The notes: generated by a model from the sequence alone, not told the origin. A stretch of 64,000 nucleotides of DNA from Tritrichomonas musculus (GCA_039105265.1 JAPFFF010000058.1:806001-870000); one strand, 5' to 3'. Counted from the first letter of the stretch, positions 10,028 through 20,461 are shown. Numbers and translations: made by a program.

Positions 10028-11957
10028 TTACTCATATCCAGCAGGGACACCTACAGCATAATACTCTACCCCATTTGTGCTCCAGGTCCAGTATGTATCG
10101 CTGCAAATCCAAGCTTCTGGTGCAGGTGGGTGTTGGTCTGGGTAATCTGGGTCTGGTATAAAGTAAGTGTCGTTCTCTCCTTGGTACATAGGTTGTCCTC
10201 TAAATGTGACTGTAATAGATGCTGTACCAGTGTCGATACCGTCAAAGACATAGCCAGCATTACTTCTCTCCATTTGGAAGTTGATACCGAAAGAAGTACC
10301 ATCACTTCTACAATTTGTGTATCTTTTCCCTGTAGCAGGATCATTAAGTGGCTGCGTGAAAGAATCCTCAAATTCCTGTGTTGCTTCTAAAGTTCCATCA
10401 AGTTCATTTGCTATAAGTTGATGTTGATAGAACCTTGCTGCACAAGTATCACTGAATTCAGTATCTGGGTATGTTCTTTTGTTAACTACAAGTTGAACAT
10501 TTCTGTACATAATATTATCAAAGCAGGTGATATCTGCCGGCGATTTTGGAAACATCATCGTAATATTAGTAGCGTTACGAAGAGGTACAGACTTAGAGAT
10601 TTCAAGTCCGTTTACCTTTGCACTTCCCTCAAAGATTTCTCGTGTTAATTCTTGTGCAGGTACTAGCAATGGTGTTTGTAATTCTCGAACTAAACCTTGG
10701 TATGTTTCTTGTTTTAGTCCAAATCCTGCCAAGTTGCTGCGTCCCAATTGTATTGTGCCACTAAGGACATCTAGAGTTACTTTACCTACACTGAGGTTGA
10801 TATTGTTGTCGCTATCTTTAACATCAGTAATTAAAGCTCCTTCTATTTTTTCACTTATGATTTTTACATCATCTCCAGCACTGAGAACATAATCAGGATT
10901 GGCAGCAGCTATCATAGTCGCAAAAGTAGCTTTATTTATGTCCTCCTTTTTGACTCCATATTTAGTGTAGTCAGCTTCTGTATAATGAAAGTCTATCGTC
11001 AAAGGTTCTGCTTCATCATTATGTGTGTCTGCCCTACTTGCTGGTTCTGTATCTGTGTAAGCTTTTCTTGCGTGTAATCTTTGGTATTGTATGTGGAGAG
11101 TTTGTGTAGAGGCTGGCTTTTCTGAATAATGAACGACGATATTAGATGGTCTTCCTACTTGTGTGAACTTACGTGAGATAGGTACGACTGCCGGAATTTG
11201 TTCTGTAATTTCTTTATCCTCCAAGAACTGCAATGTTTCTTTTACAATATTTGGATTTATTTGACACCAGACCATAGCGCGGAGGCTAGTTTTGACTTCC
11301 TCTTCTATTTCACCACAGATAGCATTTGGGTAGAGTTGCCATGCTTGAAGTACAAGTTGATCTGTAAATGGAATTGTAAGCTCAATAGTGAAAGTTTGTG
11401 GCTGTCCATCAGCTATGTCTACCAAGTCAATGTAAGTTCCACAGACAGATGGTGAGTATTGTGCAACGTTTTCCCAGATACTATGACTGAATTTACTAGA
11501 AGCTTTTGCATCTCTAGGTTTGATACTGTTATACGCGAAAGACTCTCGTTGGAGATCATCTTGTCTGTAGGCTGTGAGGAGAGTACCATTTATCCAGAAT
11601 CTACAGTCCTCATAGAATTCTACAGCATTTTTGAAACCAACAAAGATTTTCATAAGTCTGTTTTTATCTGCGGAAACATCTATAGGGTCTGATAATTTTA
11701 TTCTGAAGTCAAGGAGTATAGTAGAAAACGACTTTTCTATTTGTGTAATTGTATGTCCTGAGTGTGTGAGTTTTATTCGTGTTTTAGTTCCAACAGGGAG
11801 AGGAGCATCTTTGTCTTTAAATTCTTCCATAATAAATGAAAAACTATTATCACCGCCGTTTTTTTGTATTAAATTGCGCATCTTATTTTGGAAAAACCCG
11901 AGTACGTCTCCTTCATCATTTCCTAAATTCTTTACTTGAGCGTTGTGGAATGTCATT
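10028..11957 (-). CDS. Probable Polinton major capsid protein
   Basis: The product has 642 residues and is rich in beta-strand-like segments. In size and position beside the ATPase and a small membrane-active-looking protein it fits the double jelly-roll major capsid proteins of Polintons. No short diagnostic motif exists for that fold, so the call rests on length, composition and gene neighbourhood; structure prediction would be decisive. The ATG at 11957 is chosen over a TTG codon 11 bases upstream. It is divergent from the small gene at 12000 with only 42 bases between, implying a shared promoter region. Its leader AAACACAAATG resembles that of the polymerase gene. Confidence 0.65.
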
Positions 11958-11999
11958 TGTGTTTTCAAAAAAATTATCTTTTTCTACGAATTCAAAATC

Positions 12000-12311
12000 A
12001 TGGCTTTCGGAAGTTTCTTCAAAAAAATAGCAAAAGGCGTGAAAAATGTCGTAAGTAAAGCAGCACCTATAGTATCTAAAGTAGCAAAAGCAGTAGCTCC
12101 AGTCTTTGGTGGTACAGTAGGAAATGTTCTCAATACTGTTGGTAATTTTGCAGATAAGGCAGATGCTTGGGCAAATGGTGACAAAAATAATAACAATAAT
12201 GATAGCCCTCCACAATTACAACCACAATATAGCAATCCACAATTAGGACTCATGCACAATATGGGAAGACGCAGAAATCCAGGCAGATTTGATGTTCCTA
12301 TGCTGAAGTAA
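12000..12311 (+). CDS. Small amphipathic protein of the Polinton (protein VI/pX-like in character)
   Basis: The product has 103 residues. The first 55 form a probable amphipathic, positively charged helix (FGSFFKKIAKGVKNVV, then alternating KA and V residues). An Asn-rich linker and a basic GRRRNPGRF tail follow. Small membrane-lytic or core proteins of adenoviruses and Polintons look like this, so a role in capsid assembly or entry is plausible, but the assignment is by character only. It lies head to head with the probable capsid gene. Confidence 0.6.
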   Translation: MAFGSFFKKIAKGVKNVVSKAAPIVSKVAKAVAPVFGGTVGNVLNTVGNFADKADAWANGDKNNNNNDSPPQLQPQYSNPQLGLMHNMGRRRNPGRFDVPMLK

Positions 12312-12470
12312 GGTAGGTTTGAATTTCTGGCATTTATTTTTAGCAGTACAATTTTTTCCTCATTTCTTCATCTAACGGCGGATCTTCAGCAGGGAGTACA
12401 GCTTTTATTTCCACACACAATCGTAAAAATTCAACTACGATTAAACACGAAAGAAGAATATTTGTTATTA

Positions 12471-12478
12471 TCATTTTT
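12471..12478 (+). promoter_or_regulatory. Putative initiator in the Polinton
   Basis: TCATTTTT followed three bases later by TGAAATAAA precedes the ATG at 12492. The same arrangement recurs before the integrase gene (19310-19333), and TCATTTTT fits the host initiator consensus. Confidence 0.5.
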
Positions 12479-12491
12479 GTTTGAAATAAAG

Positions 12492-12830
12492 ATGACAGAA
12501 ATCAAAATACTCCAGCCTATAACAAATTATATAAAAGAATTTGAATCCCCAGACGAATTTAATTTATTTTACAACAAGCATAAGGAGGAAATAGATAGCA
12601 CCACAACTCACAAACTTAATAAGCTCTATCATATACGAGGTTACAGAATTACCAAAATCAAAGATGTTTTAATGCTGAAGAAGCACGAGGAGAAGGCCGA
12701 GTATGTAAAGAAGCACGAGGAGAAAAAGGAGGAGGAGCCAGAAATGAATGTGCAAGATGAGATACGCCAAATGAAAGAAACTATAAACAGGATCATACAA
12801 TTCTTAAATCCTCCACAAGATAAATCATAA
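12492..12830 (+). CDS. Small charged coiled-coil protein of the Polinton
   Basis: The product has 112 residues. Its first half looks globular; a Lys/Glu-rich segment with a repeated KKHEEK unit follows, then a short heptad-like helix (QMKETINRIIQFL). I do not recognise a family. The ATG at 12492 is chosen because a good initiator lies 21 bases upstream; the frame is open further upstream only through non-ATG codons. It converges on the ATPase gene with about 8 bases between them. Confidence 0.6.
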   Translation: MTEIKILQPITNYIKEFESPDEFNLFYNKHKEEIDSTTTHKLNKLYHIRGYRITKIKDVLMLKKHEEKAEYVKKHEEKKEEEPEMNVQDEIRQMKETINRIIQFLNPPQDKS

Positions 12831-12838
12831 GTACAAGT

Positions 12839-13645
12839 TCATTTATTTTTTATTTTTGTTTCTCCTCCTTCTGTCACATGTACTATCATATAAGGACGTT
12901 TATTTTTCATTTCTGACATAGTTTTATACATATCATAGAATTCTTCAAAAGTTAAGTTACTCGCGGACTGTGAATATATGAAGTGAAGTTGCTGTTTATT
13001 AAAGCACGGGAAGATAAATAATGTTGTGATTTCGTTCTTGATATGTGGTGCGAGTCCTTTCCATGATTGTATAAGCAAGAAGTAAGATATATTTGTGTGC
13101 CTGCAGCGTCGTAGTTGTTGTGAGAAATATGATTCTGGTGCCGCGAACAATTTTGAATTTGCTATATCATCAAAGAGTATAAGAGTATGTAGGGTATCTT
13201 TGCTGAAATCATGAACGTGCAATACTTGCAGCATATCCTCCTTCTGATCATCATCTATTTTATCCTCTAAATTTTCTCTCTTTATCATATAGTACAGGTT
13301 CTTAGCAGATATTAATTCTTGAATAGCGTCCTTACAATTTTTCTCACTTATTACTATATACGGGATTTGAATAAATGTTTTCAGTGACTGCCAACTTTTA
13401 TCATTCTCATCTCCGTTCTTCGTAACATATATTAACAAATGGTGTGTACTAAGAAGTGATATTTTTATGATTTCCTGTAGTGCTATCACAGTTTTCCCCA
13501 TAGACTGTTTTCCTACTATAACATTCACAGAGTTGTAGCGAACATCTATATCACTGTGGATTTCATCTATGCTGCTGCCACTTAAGTTATTTTTGTTTAT
13601 CTCCAGTGCTTGTGATACTATGTCATGAACTTTTTCTAGGCTCAT
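12839..13645 (-). CDS. Polinton packaging ATPase (FtsK/HerA type)
   Basis: The product has 268 residues, typical of Polinton and adenovirus-like genome-packaging ATPases. Walker A is GKQSMGKT at 45-52 and Walker B is LILFDD at 155-160, followed by a sensor-like LLIQS near 190. These ATPases drive DNA into the capsid. The ATG at 13645 gives a compact N-terminus; a GTG codon lies nine codons upstream. The gene lies between the small charged protein and the 440-residue unknown. Confidence 0.85.
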   Translation of the reverse strand: MSLEKVHDIVSQALEINKNNLSGSSIDEIHSDIDVRYNSVNVIVGKQSMGKTVIALQEIIKISLLSTHHLLIYVTKNGDENDKSWQSLKTFIQIPYIVISEKNCKDAIQELISAKNLYYMIKRENLEDKIDDDQKEDMLQVLHVHDFSKDTLHTLILFDDIANSKLFAAPESYFSQQLRRCRHTNISYFLLIQSWKGLAPHIKNEITTLFIFPCFNKQQLHFIYSQSASNLTFEEFYDMYKTMSEMKNKRPYMIVHVTEGGETKIKNK

Positions 13646-13730
13646 TTTGCTGTTGGTAAATTGGGAAAGCACAGTAGCGGCAAAAATAAATAACTCTCAC
13701 TTATGGTTCCTCTCATTTATGGTTCCTTTC

Positions 13731-15053
13731 TTATTGTCTTCTTTGTGGTGGTGGTTGTGCATTTTGATCATATGGAATGTTATTAGCTTGGCAGTATTGT
13801 ATGATGGCAGATTTGAGTGTAGTAATGATGTTATTTCTTGTGTTATCTTTGGTTTGTTGATTTCCATAGTACAAGTCACTTATACTTCCAGTCACCAGAT
13901 CATCAATTTCATCTCTATAATCCTTCTTAGCTTTGGCAACAGCGCTAGGATTATTAGCATCTATACCATATTTGTTCAAAATAGGATTTATAAATAATGT
14001 TTGCCATAAGTGTGCTATAGCTCTTTGAATAATAGGCAATTTAACTTCTGCTGGTAAATTCTGTATTGGAGCATAAGCATACTTAAGTGTGAGTTCTTTA
14101 TCGAGAAGGTACTTCCTAAATCTCTGGAATGGTGAAAGTCTCTTAGCTTTACGAACAGAGTAGCCAGTAGTGTTCACACCTTCTGGAAATCCTCTATAGC
14201 CTGGAGCAACATTACCGATATTTCTAGGATCAGTGCCGTCATCATCGATATAGCGTAAGTTATGAAATTGTTCCCGAAGCCACTTATTCTTAGGATTTCC
14301 TGCTCTGTCTTTCCTTAGTGGGAATTGTTGGTAGTAAGCAAGGTCATGTGGGAATTTAGAGACGGTAGTTGTGTAGCCATTTATGTATAAAGGTTGGTTT
14401 CTGGAATTATATACAACAACATCAGGAATTCCATCATTGTTGATATCAGTTAAGTTTGTAATTTCTGCAGGACCATTGGGGTCTTTTTTGTTGAGAAACC
14501 ATTTTGCATTTGGCTTTGCTTTTGAGTTATGTTTTGCTACCATACGATCTGCGCCTGCTGGTGATATTGCTTGTTTTACTCTAGTGATATCACGTTTCAT
14601 ATTTAGGATTAATTTTGCAAGATCGTCCATACCAACTTTAGAAGTGAAACCACCTGGATTAATGCTGCTGACCTTTTCTGTTATACCTTTTATTAACCAC
14701 TGTCTTGCATATGCTCTTTGTTGTTCTGTAGTTCCAAAAAGTTCATCCATGTTTTCAGGTTTGATGTCAGTACCATTGAGCTTATTAAACATTGTAAGTA
14801 AGTCTGCATCAGTATTTGTATGTCCCATGATTTCTTGAACATTACTATTTCTAGGATCCATGTAATTAGGAAGTCCATAACTCTTGAAATCTCTATCTCT
14901 AGGGGTCTTATTCCACTGTGCTCCTGGTACAAACTGTGATGGTAACTCTGCTCTTTGTACTTGTGCTTGTGGGTGCCATAATTGCTGTGGAATAGTTTCT
15001 ATCGGCAAATTATCTAAAATTTCATCCTCAATATTTACTTCTTGCTGTGCCAT
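13731..15053 (-). CDS. Polinton structural or replication protein of unknown function, 440 residues
   Basis: The product begins with an acidic, Pro-rich segment and ends in a Gln/Pro/Arg tail. Residues 203-211 read DINNDGIPD, a calcium-loop-like DxNxDGxxD motif, followed by VVVYNSRNQPLYINGY, which resembles one FG-GAP-type blade. The rest appears helical. Its place beside the ATPase and capsid genes suggests a virion component, but that is inference. Start at ATG 15053. Confidence 0.75.
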   Translation of the reverse strand: MAQQEVNIEDEILDNLPIETIPQQLWHPQAQVQRAELPSQFVPGAQWNKTPRDRDFKSYGLPNYMDPRNSNVQEIMGHTNTDADLLTMFNKLNGTDIKPENMDELFGTTEQQRAYARQWLIKGITEKVSSINPGGFTSKVGMDDLAKLILNMKRDITRVKQAISPAGADRMVAKHNSKAKPNAKWFLNKKDPNGPAEITNLTDINNDGIPDVVVYNSRNQPLYINGYTTTVSKFPHDLAYYQQFPLRKDRAGNPKNKWLREQFHNLRYIDDDGTDPRNIGNVAPGYRGFPEGVNTTGYSVRKAKRLSPFQRFRKYLLDKELTLKYAYAPIQNLPAEVKLPIIQRAIAHLWQTLFINPILNKYGIDANNPSAVAKAKKDYRDEIDDLVTGSISDLYYGNQQTKDNTRNNIITTLKSAIIQYCQANNIPYDQNAQPPPQRRQ

Positions 15054-15060
15054 TTTAAAT

Positions 15061-15195
15061 TTTCAGAAAAAAATAACATATATGATATTCATAAATTACA
15101 AAACAGAGATGATATTCACAAATTACAAAACATAGATAATATTCACAAATTACAAAACATAGATAATATTCACAAATTACAAAACATAGATTCTT
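15061..15195. repeat. Tandem repeat of about 27 bp inside the Polinton
   Basis: The unit ACATAGATAATATTCACAAA plus TTACAAA repeats four to five times with a few changes. It lies between the divergent 440-residue and 110-residue genes, where both promoters must be. Confidence 0.8.
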
Positions 15196-15208
15196 TTTTC
15201 ATAAAAAA

Positions 15209-15541
15209 ATGGTAAAAACTTACTTCATCACCAAAGACTACAACAATAATTTACCCTCAGAATTTACTAGCAGTCTTAACAAAAGATATATTTCCTTTCA
15301 ATACTGTCGTGCAACTTGCAAAGGTTATCTTGATGGCGAAACTGAAATTCACTGTAGTTTTATACAGAGGGACGAATATTGTGATTCTCTAGTATGGTAT
15401 GCAAATGTTGTACCTCCTGATGATAATAGAAAATATGAATTTGTAGGTACGAAAAGACAATTTAAAGTATGGTTTACAGACACGAATGGTAACATTATTG
15501 AGCCTGATAATTTTACACTATTTCTGAAATTAGAATACTGA
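15209..15541 (+). CDS. Small beta-rich Polinton protein, 110 residues
   Basis: The C-terminal stretch FKVWFTDTNGNIIEPDNFTL followed by FLKLEY looks like the last strands of a jelly-roll, as in penton or fibre-knob-like capsid proteins. The family is not recognised with certainty. TCATAA lies eight bases before the ATG and fits the initiator consensus. It stands in a plus-strand pair with the fibre-like gene. Confidence 0.6.
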   Translation: MVKTYFITKDYNNNLPSEFTSSLNKRYISFQYCRATCKGYLDGETEIHCSFIQRDEYCDSLVWYANVVPPDDNRKYEFVGTKRQFKVWFTDTNGNIIEPDNFTLFLKLEY

Positions 15542-15559
15542 ACAAAGAATGAGAGCGAA

Positions 15560-15960
15560 ACAATAACGATAATCAAAAGCGGTACCCACAATAGTACTCT
15601 CAATAGCGATAATCAGAAACGGTACTCTCATTACTGACTTTCATAAACGGTACTCTCATTACTGACATCTATTTTTGCTACTCTCAGTTCTGATAATCAA
15701 AAGCGGTACTCTCAATACTGACATCTATTTTTGCTATTCTCAATACTGACTTTCATAAATGGTACTCTCAATACTGACATCTATTTTTGCTACTCTCAAT
15801 TCGGAAAATACTCATGCTACTCTCAATACTGGCTTTCATAATTGTTACTCTACTTATCAAATCTCTGTTCTGCTACTCTACTTATTAAATCTCCTTTCTC
15901 CTACTCTACTTATCAAATCTCTGTTTTAATATTCTTGACAAAACTTCCGAGTTAGTAGTG
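15560..15960. repeat. Degenerate tandem repeat array upstream of the fibre-like gene
   Basis: Many imperfect copies of GGTACTCTCAATACTGAC alternate with ATCTATTTTTGCTACTCTCA and later with ACTTATCAAATCTCTGTT. The repeats drift gradually from left to right. No coding frame is conserved. Confidence 0.75.
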
Positions 15961-16301
15961 TAAATATCGAAAATCAGTATGTAGTAGGAGTATTAAATGA
16001 GGTCATTTGATAGTGAGAGTAGTTTCTCGGAAGTCTGGAATAGAATATCACATGTAGGTTTCAATATTGTTGGTATCGTTGATGATTGTCATTATAGGGA
16101 ATAGTTTTTATGATTTCCTTTTTGTTACTACCATTTTACTCAAGCCGAGCTTTTCCTGCCTCGTTTGACACTCGGAGAACGCGCGAGGTTTCTGCTTTTC
16201 AGTAGTGTAGATATCATTCATGAAAGTTGCTATTATTGGTATCATTTTTGACTGTCACTACTCTGAGTATCGTTATTGTTGGACTTTTCTTTTTATATCA
16301 A

Positions 16302-18440
16302 ATGACAGGAATACTAACAAAGAAAAATGTTGAGGATGGCGCTTTTGTAAATAGCAATTCTGGTAATGACAATAATGACTATGAATCTATATATGTTAAA
16401 GATGATATTATTGTTGATGGAGATATGATTCTTGGAGGAATTTCTATAAAATCACAGCTTGTAAATCATGAAGAGAGAATCGCAGCTGTTGAAAATAAAG
16501 ATATGACTATATATGCCAAGAAAGATGAAATTCCTGACCTTACTCCATATGTGAAGAAAGATGAAATTACTACGGTAGATTTGAGTCCGTATTATACCTC
16601 TGCACAAGTTGAAGAGAAATTTGTAGACGAAGATGAACTAGCATATGAGTTTAATAAGTATGAGACCAAAGAAGTTGCAGAAGAGAAGTATGCTCTCAAA
16701 ACTGATATTCCTACTATTGATCTCGAACCATACGCACTCAAGACTGATATTCCTACTGTTGATTTCGAACCTTACGCACTCAAAACTGATATTCCTACTT
16801 ATGATCTTACTCCATATGCTACTAAAACTAATAATATCCCATATGAAGTTGACAGAAAGGATGGCAGTTGCGCATTTATATTTAATTTAGCTAAGATTCC
16901 TTTGAATTTCAGCGTAAAAATAGTACTGAGGTGGACAAATTCTGCGAACGAGCCAGATTGGGTGGGTATTACTGGTGATGTTATAGATGGAGTCCTACAG
17001 AATATAGAAGTTCAAAACGCTACTACTAATACCAAGAAAAAGTTTACATTCCCGGGGCAACAAGGATATACTCAAATTAGGTTAGACACCAGCATTTATT
17101 ACTGGAAAGATGGTAAAGTCAGATTCTTGAACGTTAATTCCAATTTTTCTGATGAGACTCTTATAAATCATGATCCTAACGAAACATACTTTACTGAATA
17201 TGTGACTTATGGTGGTGATCTAGAACCATACGCACTCAAAACTGATATTCCTACTGTTGATCTCGAACCATATGCACTCAAAACTGAATTACCAGATCTT
17301 TCTACATATGCCCAGATTACATCTATTCCAACAATAATAAATTCACAGCAATATGATGAAAGTTCTACCACAAATGATGTTGCTGTACCGACTGTAAAAT
17401 TAGTAGAAGAACTAACAAAAGATAATTTGTTTGCGTATGATGCAGAAAAGAATTCTATCGTGATGGCGAACACCGATAATAGTAAACATATATCTTTAGA
17501 ATCAAATTATGGAGATCCAGCTTTGAAGATTATAAATTATGGTTCTTCTTATAATGAAGTTAATTTTGGCCTTACACATAGTACTTTTATAATTTCTGAT
17601 GATTCTAATAAAGATTTCTTGAGATATGATAAAATTGATAAGAAAACTTATCTTCAAAATCCATGTAATATTAATTTCGAACCTCTACTTTCAGAAGTCA
17701 CAGCAAATGAAAAATATGTGAAAACTACTGGGAATTCAACTATAAATGGTATTTTAAAAGTAGAAACAACTTTTCCAACAGGGATGTATATCACTAATTC
17801 TCTATTAAATAATAATTATACTGTTGGAATTAATATTGGAAAAGGACCAGCAGAAGCTAGTATGATTTCACTTAGTTATCAAGAGCCAGCAATAGGTGTT
17901 CTTGGATTTCGTAATTTAGAACCTACAATATCATGGATCACAGATTATATTGACTTAAGAAGATCAACAGGAATTCATGGCAACCTTACTGTCACAGGTA
18001 CTATAACATCAGCAAACAGCACTACCATTACACATCTCGCACCTATAGAAGCTGGAGAGGAAATATCTGACTTCAAAGTTGGAAAACCTGTGTTTATGTC
18101 AGGACATGTGTATAAAAGAGAGAATGGTGTTTGGATTTCATCATCAGCGACAGACAGTACAGATTGTATATGTTCTGTAATTATAGATGGAACATGGAAA
18201 GAATTTGTGGGTGTTGTTACTAAGGTGGATGAAGAAAACGGTAACATAACTTTTGCTACACATGGAGACTACCTTTTCTATGTTGACGATGCTAACATTT
18301 ATGCTGTAGGAGATGTGCTTTTATATGATGGCAGAATCTTAGATGAGGATTATGCTATGACTTTAAAGATTCAGCAAAGTATAGTTGGAAAAGTAAGTGC
18401 AAAAATAAATGAACATACACTAGCATTGTTTAAATTGTGA
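16302..18440 (+). CDS. Fibre-like repeat protein of the Polinton
   Basis: The product has 712 residues counted from the first in-frame ATG. The N-terminal third carries repeats of the type EPYALKTDIPTVDL (about eight copies in two clusters), as in phage tail-fibre and trimeric stalk proteins. A beta-rich middle and a compact C-terminal domain ending in KINEHTLALFKL follow. A hydrophobic segment is encoded in frame directly upstream of 16302, so a membrane-anchored N-terminus is possible and the start is uncertain. A surface attachment role is inferred from the architecture. Confidence 0.7.
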   Translation: MTGILTKKNVEDGAFVNSNSGNDNNDYESIYVKDDIIVDGDMILGGISIKSQLVNHEERIAAVENKDMTIYAKKDEIPDLTPYVKKDEITTVDLSPYYTSAQVEEKFVDEDELAYEFNKYETKEVAEEKYALKTDIPTIDLEPYALKTDIPTVDFEPYALKTDIPTYDLTPYATKTNNIPYEVDRKDGSCAFIFNLAKIPLNFSVKIVLRWTNSANEPDWVGITGDVIDGVLQNIEVQNATTNTKKKFTFPGQQGYTQIRLDTSIYYWKDGKVRFLNVNSNFSDETLINHDPNETYFTEYVTYGGDLEPYALKTDIPTVDLEPYALKTELPDLSTYAQITSIPTIINSQQYDESSTTNDVAVPTVKLVEELTKDNLFAYDAEKNSIVMANTDNSKHISLESNYGDPALKIINYGSSYNEVNFGLTHSTFIISDDSNKDFLRYDKIDKKTYLQNPCNINFEPLLSEVTANEKYVKTTGNSTINGILKVETTFPTGMYITNSLLNNNYTVGINIGKGPAEASMISLSYQEPAIGVLGFRNLEPTISWITDYIDLRRSTGIHGNLTVTGTITSANSTTITHLAPIEAGEEISDFKVGKPVFMSGHVYKRENGVWISSSATDSTDCICSVIIDGTWKEFVGVVTKVDEENGNITFATHGDYLFYVDDANIYAVGDVLLYDGRILDEDYAMTLKIQQSIVGKVSAKINEHTLALFKL

Positions 18441-18502
18441 GGGTAATTCAGCTCGCAATTCATGTTCATCATTATTATTTTTCATTTATTATTTTTCATT
18501 AC

Positions 18503-19054
18503 TTACACTACAATTTTCAAACTTACACCATATCTTATAAATTGTGTATAGATTTCGTTATAACCATACTTTAGATCTTCGGCTTTGTTATTTTTGTATA
18601 CCAGAATTTTGTCTATCTTGATGAACTTACTATTGGCACCACTACAGCCACACCCAACATCACTTTCATCTAATACTAACTCTATTTTGTCGGCGTCTGT
18701 TAAAAGTTTAATCATGTTCATCAGCAATTTACTATCACAAACTACATAACTATTGATTTTCAGAGGATTTGTTTCATACATGGCAACCAGCATTTCTAAA
18801 AATTTGTTTTTCTTCTCAAGTGTATCTAACTCAGTGCCCAAATCTGCTATACCTCTGCTTGTTGCTTGTACTGATGGAAATGCTGATGCTGTCGTCTGTG
18901 AAGTAAAATTTACAGGAGAAACTTGAGGATATGTAACTTGTGGAGTACTTTTGTTGGGAGTTATTTTTATGTTAACATTTGTACTCTGCTCTTGTTTTAC
19001 ACTAGCGTCATTCTCACTTGATAAAATTCTTGCTTGGCGAAGAGTGTTGGACAT
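18503..19054 (-). CDS. Polinton protein of unknown function, 183 residues
   Basis: The N-terminal 70 residues are Ser/Thr/Gln-rich and look disordered; the C-terminal 110 look folded (helix FLEMLVAMYETN, then beta strands with a CGC pair). No family is recognised. It converges on the fibre-like gene and lies downstream of the small basic gene. Confidence 0.65.
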   Translation of the reverse strand: MSNTLRQARILSSENDASVKQEQSTNVNIKITPNKSTPQVTYPQVSPVNFTSQTTASAFPSVQATSRGIADLGTELDTLEKKNKFLEMLVAMYETNPLKINSYVVCDSKLLMNMIKLLTDADKIELVLDESDVGCGCSGANSKFIKIDKILVYKNNKAEDLKYGYNEIYTQFIRYGVSLKIVV

Positions 19055-19082
19055 TTAATAATCAACAAGAAACAAAAAATGC

Positions 19083-19313
19083 TCATGAATAATAATTAGA
19101 AATAGCTCTGTTTAATAATCTTCTAACTTTCATATCTCTGTCATATTTGGCTTGTAATTTCTGTCTTTTCATTATTCCTTTCTCATCTTCGGGCATAGGT
19201 GTGTTTAGAACTCGCCTGTAATATTGAAGTCTACTGTTGATCTGCTTTAAGGTTTGAGTTGCAAAAGTACTTCTCTGATGTGGTCTTCTGAGCGGGGGTA
19301 AGGATGTTGTCAT
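19083..19313 (-). CDS. Small basic Polinton protein
   Basis: The product has 76 residues and is rich in Arg/Lys (PLRRPHQRS near the start, KVRRLLNRAISNYYS at the end). This composition suits a DNA-condensing core protein, but that is a guess from charge only. ATG 19313 is preferred over ATG 19355, which lies inside the start of the divergent integrase gene. Confidence 0.5.
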   Translation of the reverse strand: MTTSLPPLRRPHQRSTFATQTLKQINSRLQYYRRVLNTPMPEDEKGIMKRQKLQAKYDRDMKVRRLLNRAISNYYS

Positions 19314-19317
19314 TTTT
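19310..19317 (+). promoter_or_regulatory. Putative initiator of the integrase gene
   Basis: TCATTTTT with a downstream TGAAATAAA sits 24 bases before the ATG at 19334, the same arrangement as at 12471. It lies downstream of an earlier in-frame ATG (19304), which favours 19334 as the real start. Confidence 0.5.
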
Positions 19318-19333
19318 AGCTGAAATAAAAAGT

Positions 19334-20461
19334 ATGAATTTATTCTCATCAGCATTTGAGGGAGTAAGAATAGAGCAGCTCGTAAATGAAAACCCTAAAA
19401 AGCTTACCTACAACGAATTTAACTTACTTATGCAAGATTTTAGACCTACAAAGAGGAAGCTAGATAGTTGGTATAAAGAATATGAGAAAAGGTATGTCAG
19501 AAAATATGGTGATTTATTAGTGGAGCCACCTATAAATAACTTCATAGGATTCAAGTCCAAAAATAAGGTAGCAAGGTTACAAGAATTAGAGAGTAGACTT
19601 AAGAAGAACACAGAGGAGGTCCACAGTAATAATTTTCCATTAAAGGAGAACATCAAAAACTTTCAGCTGCACTCTGTCGCTAGTAGATATACATACTTGA
19701 TAGACTTGATGCAGACTCAGGATATAGTGTACCTTATTGCTATCAACATTAATACCCGCTACTTATTTGCTAGACCTGTAAATGTAGCAGTGAATAACGG
19801 TAATAGAGTTATCACAAGAGAAATAAAATCAGCGCAGGTATTTATAAATGCTCTTGGTGATATGGTAGACTTTGATAATCTATATGTGGAAAAGTTAATA
19901 GGGGATGCAGAAAAAGCTTTCATCTCTGAGGAGGCTATAAATGTTTATCATGATTTCCCACAAAGAATTAAGTTTGAAAAAGTGAGAAGACAAACTGTGG
20001 GAGGACATACGGAACCTTTGCACTCGTCTCTGGGAATCATAGATAGAGTCATACGTACTATTCGTGATATGGCTTACTTAATGAAAGTAGAAAGAATAAC
20101 ACCAAATATTATGACAGAAATTGTGTGGCAGTATAATAATTCTCCTCATAAAACTCTATCTAAGTATGCAGGATTTGATGTAACTCCAAAGATGGTGCAA
20201 GATGATGCGGACCTAGAAGAATTCATAGTAAGGAAGATCGTACAAGAGAACTATGAAATTATGAACAGAAAAGATTGGAAATTAGAAAAGGGGGCTAATG
20301 TAAAGGTCTACAATCCTAAAGATACAATGATGAAAAGAAGAAGGGTGGTACAGCCTGGAGAACATTTTGTAGTAGGGTATGAAGAAGGTTTGTACAGAGT
20401 ACGAGATGACAAAAATAGAGAGCAAGTTGTGCCAAGATATAGATTAAAGAAGAATTATTAA
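19334..20461 (+). CDS. Polinton integrase (retroviral-type, rve fold)
   Basis: The product has 375 residues. An RNase H-like core begins near TYLIDLMQTQDIVYLIAINI and ends in the helix LGIIDRVIRTIRDM, in the order typical of Maverick c-integrases. A C-terminal SH3-like segment follows (GEHFVVGYEEGLYRVRDD, with a basic tail). This enzyme inserts the element and creates the 5-bp duplication. The start was chosen from the initiator position; ATG 19304 is the alternative. Confidence 0.85.
   Translation: MNLFSSAFEGVRIEQLVNENPKKLTYNEFNLLMQDFRPTKRKLDSWYKEYEKRYVRKYGDLLVEPPINNFIGFKSKNKVARLQELESRLKKNTEEVHSNNFPLKENIKNFQLHSVASRYTYLIDLMQTQDIVYLIAININTRYLFARPVNVAVNNGNRVITREIKSAQVFINALGDMVDFDNLYVEKLIGDAEKAFISEEAINVYHDFPQRIKFEKVRRQTVGGHTEPLHSSLGIIDRVIRTIRDMAYLMKVERITPNIMTEIVWQYNNSPHKTLSKYAGFDVTPKMVQDDADLEEFIVRKIVQENYEIMNRKDWKLEKGANVKVYNPKDTMMKRRRVVQPGEHFVVGYEEGLYRVRDDKNREQVVPRYRLKKNY

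Noticed and set aside
11916-12259. Minus-strand frames over the small amphipathic Polinton gene
   Set aside because: They are mirror frames of its repetitive Ala/Val/Lys codons.
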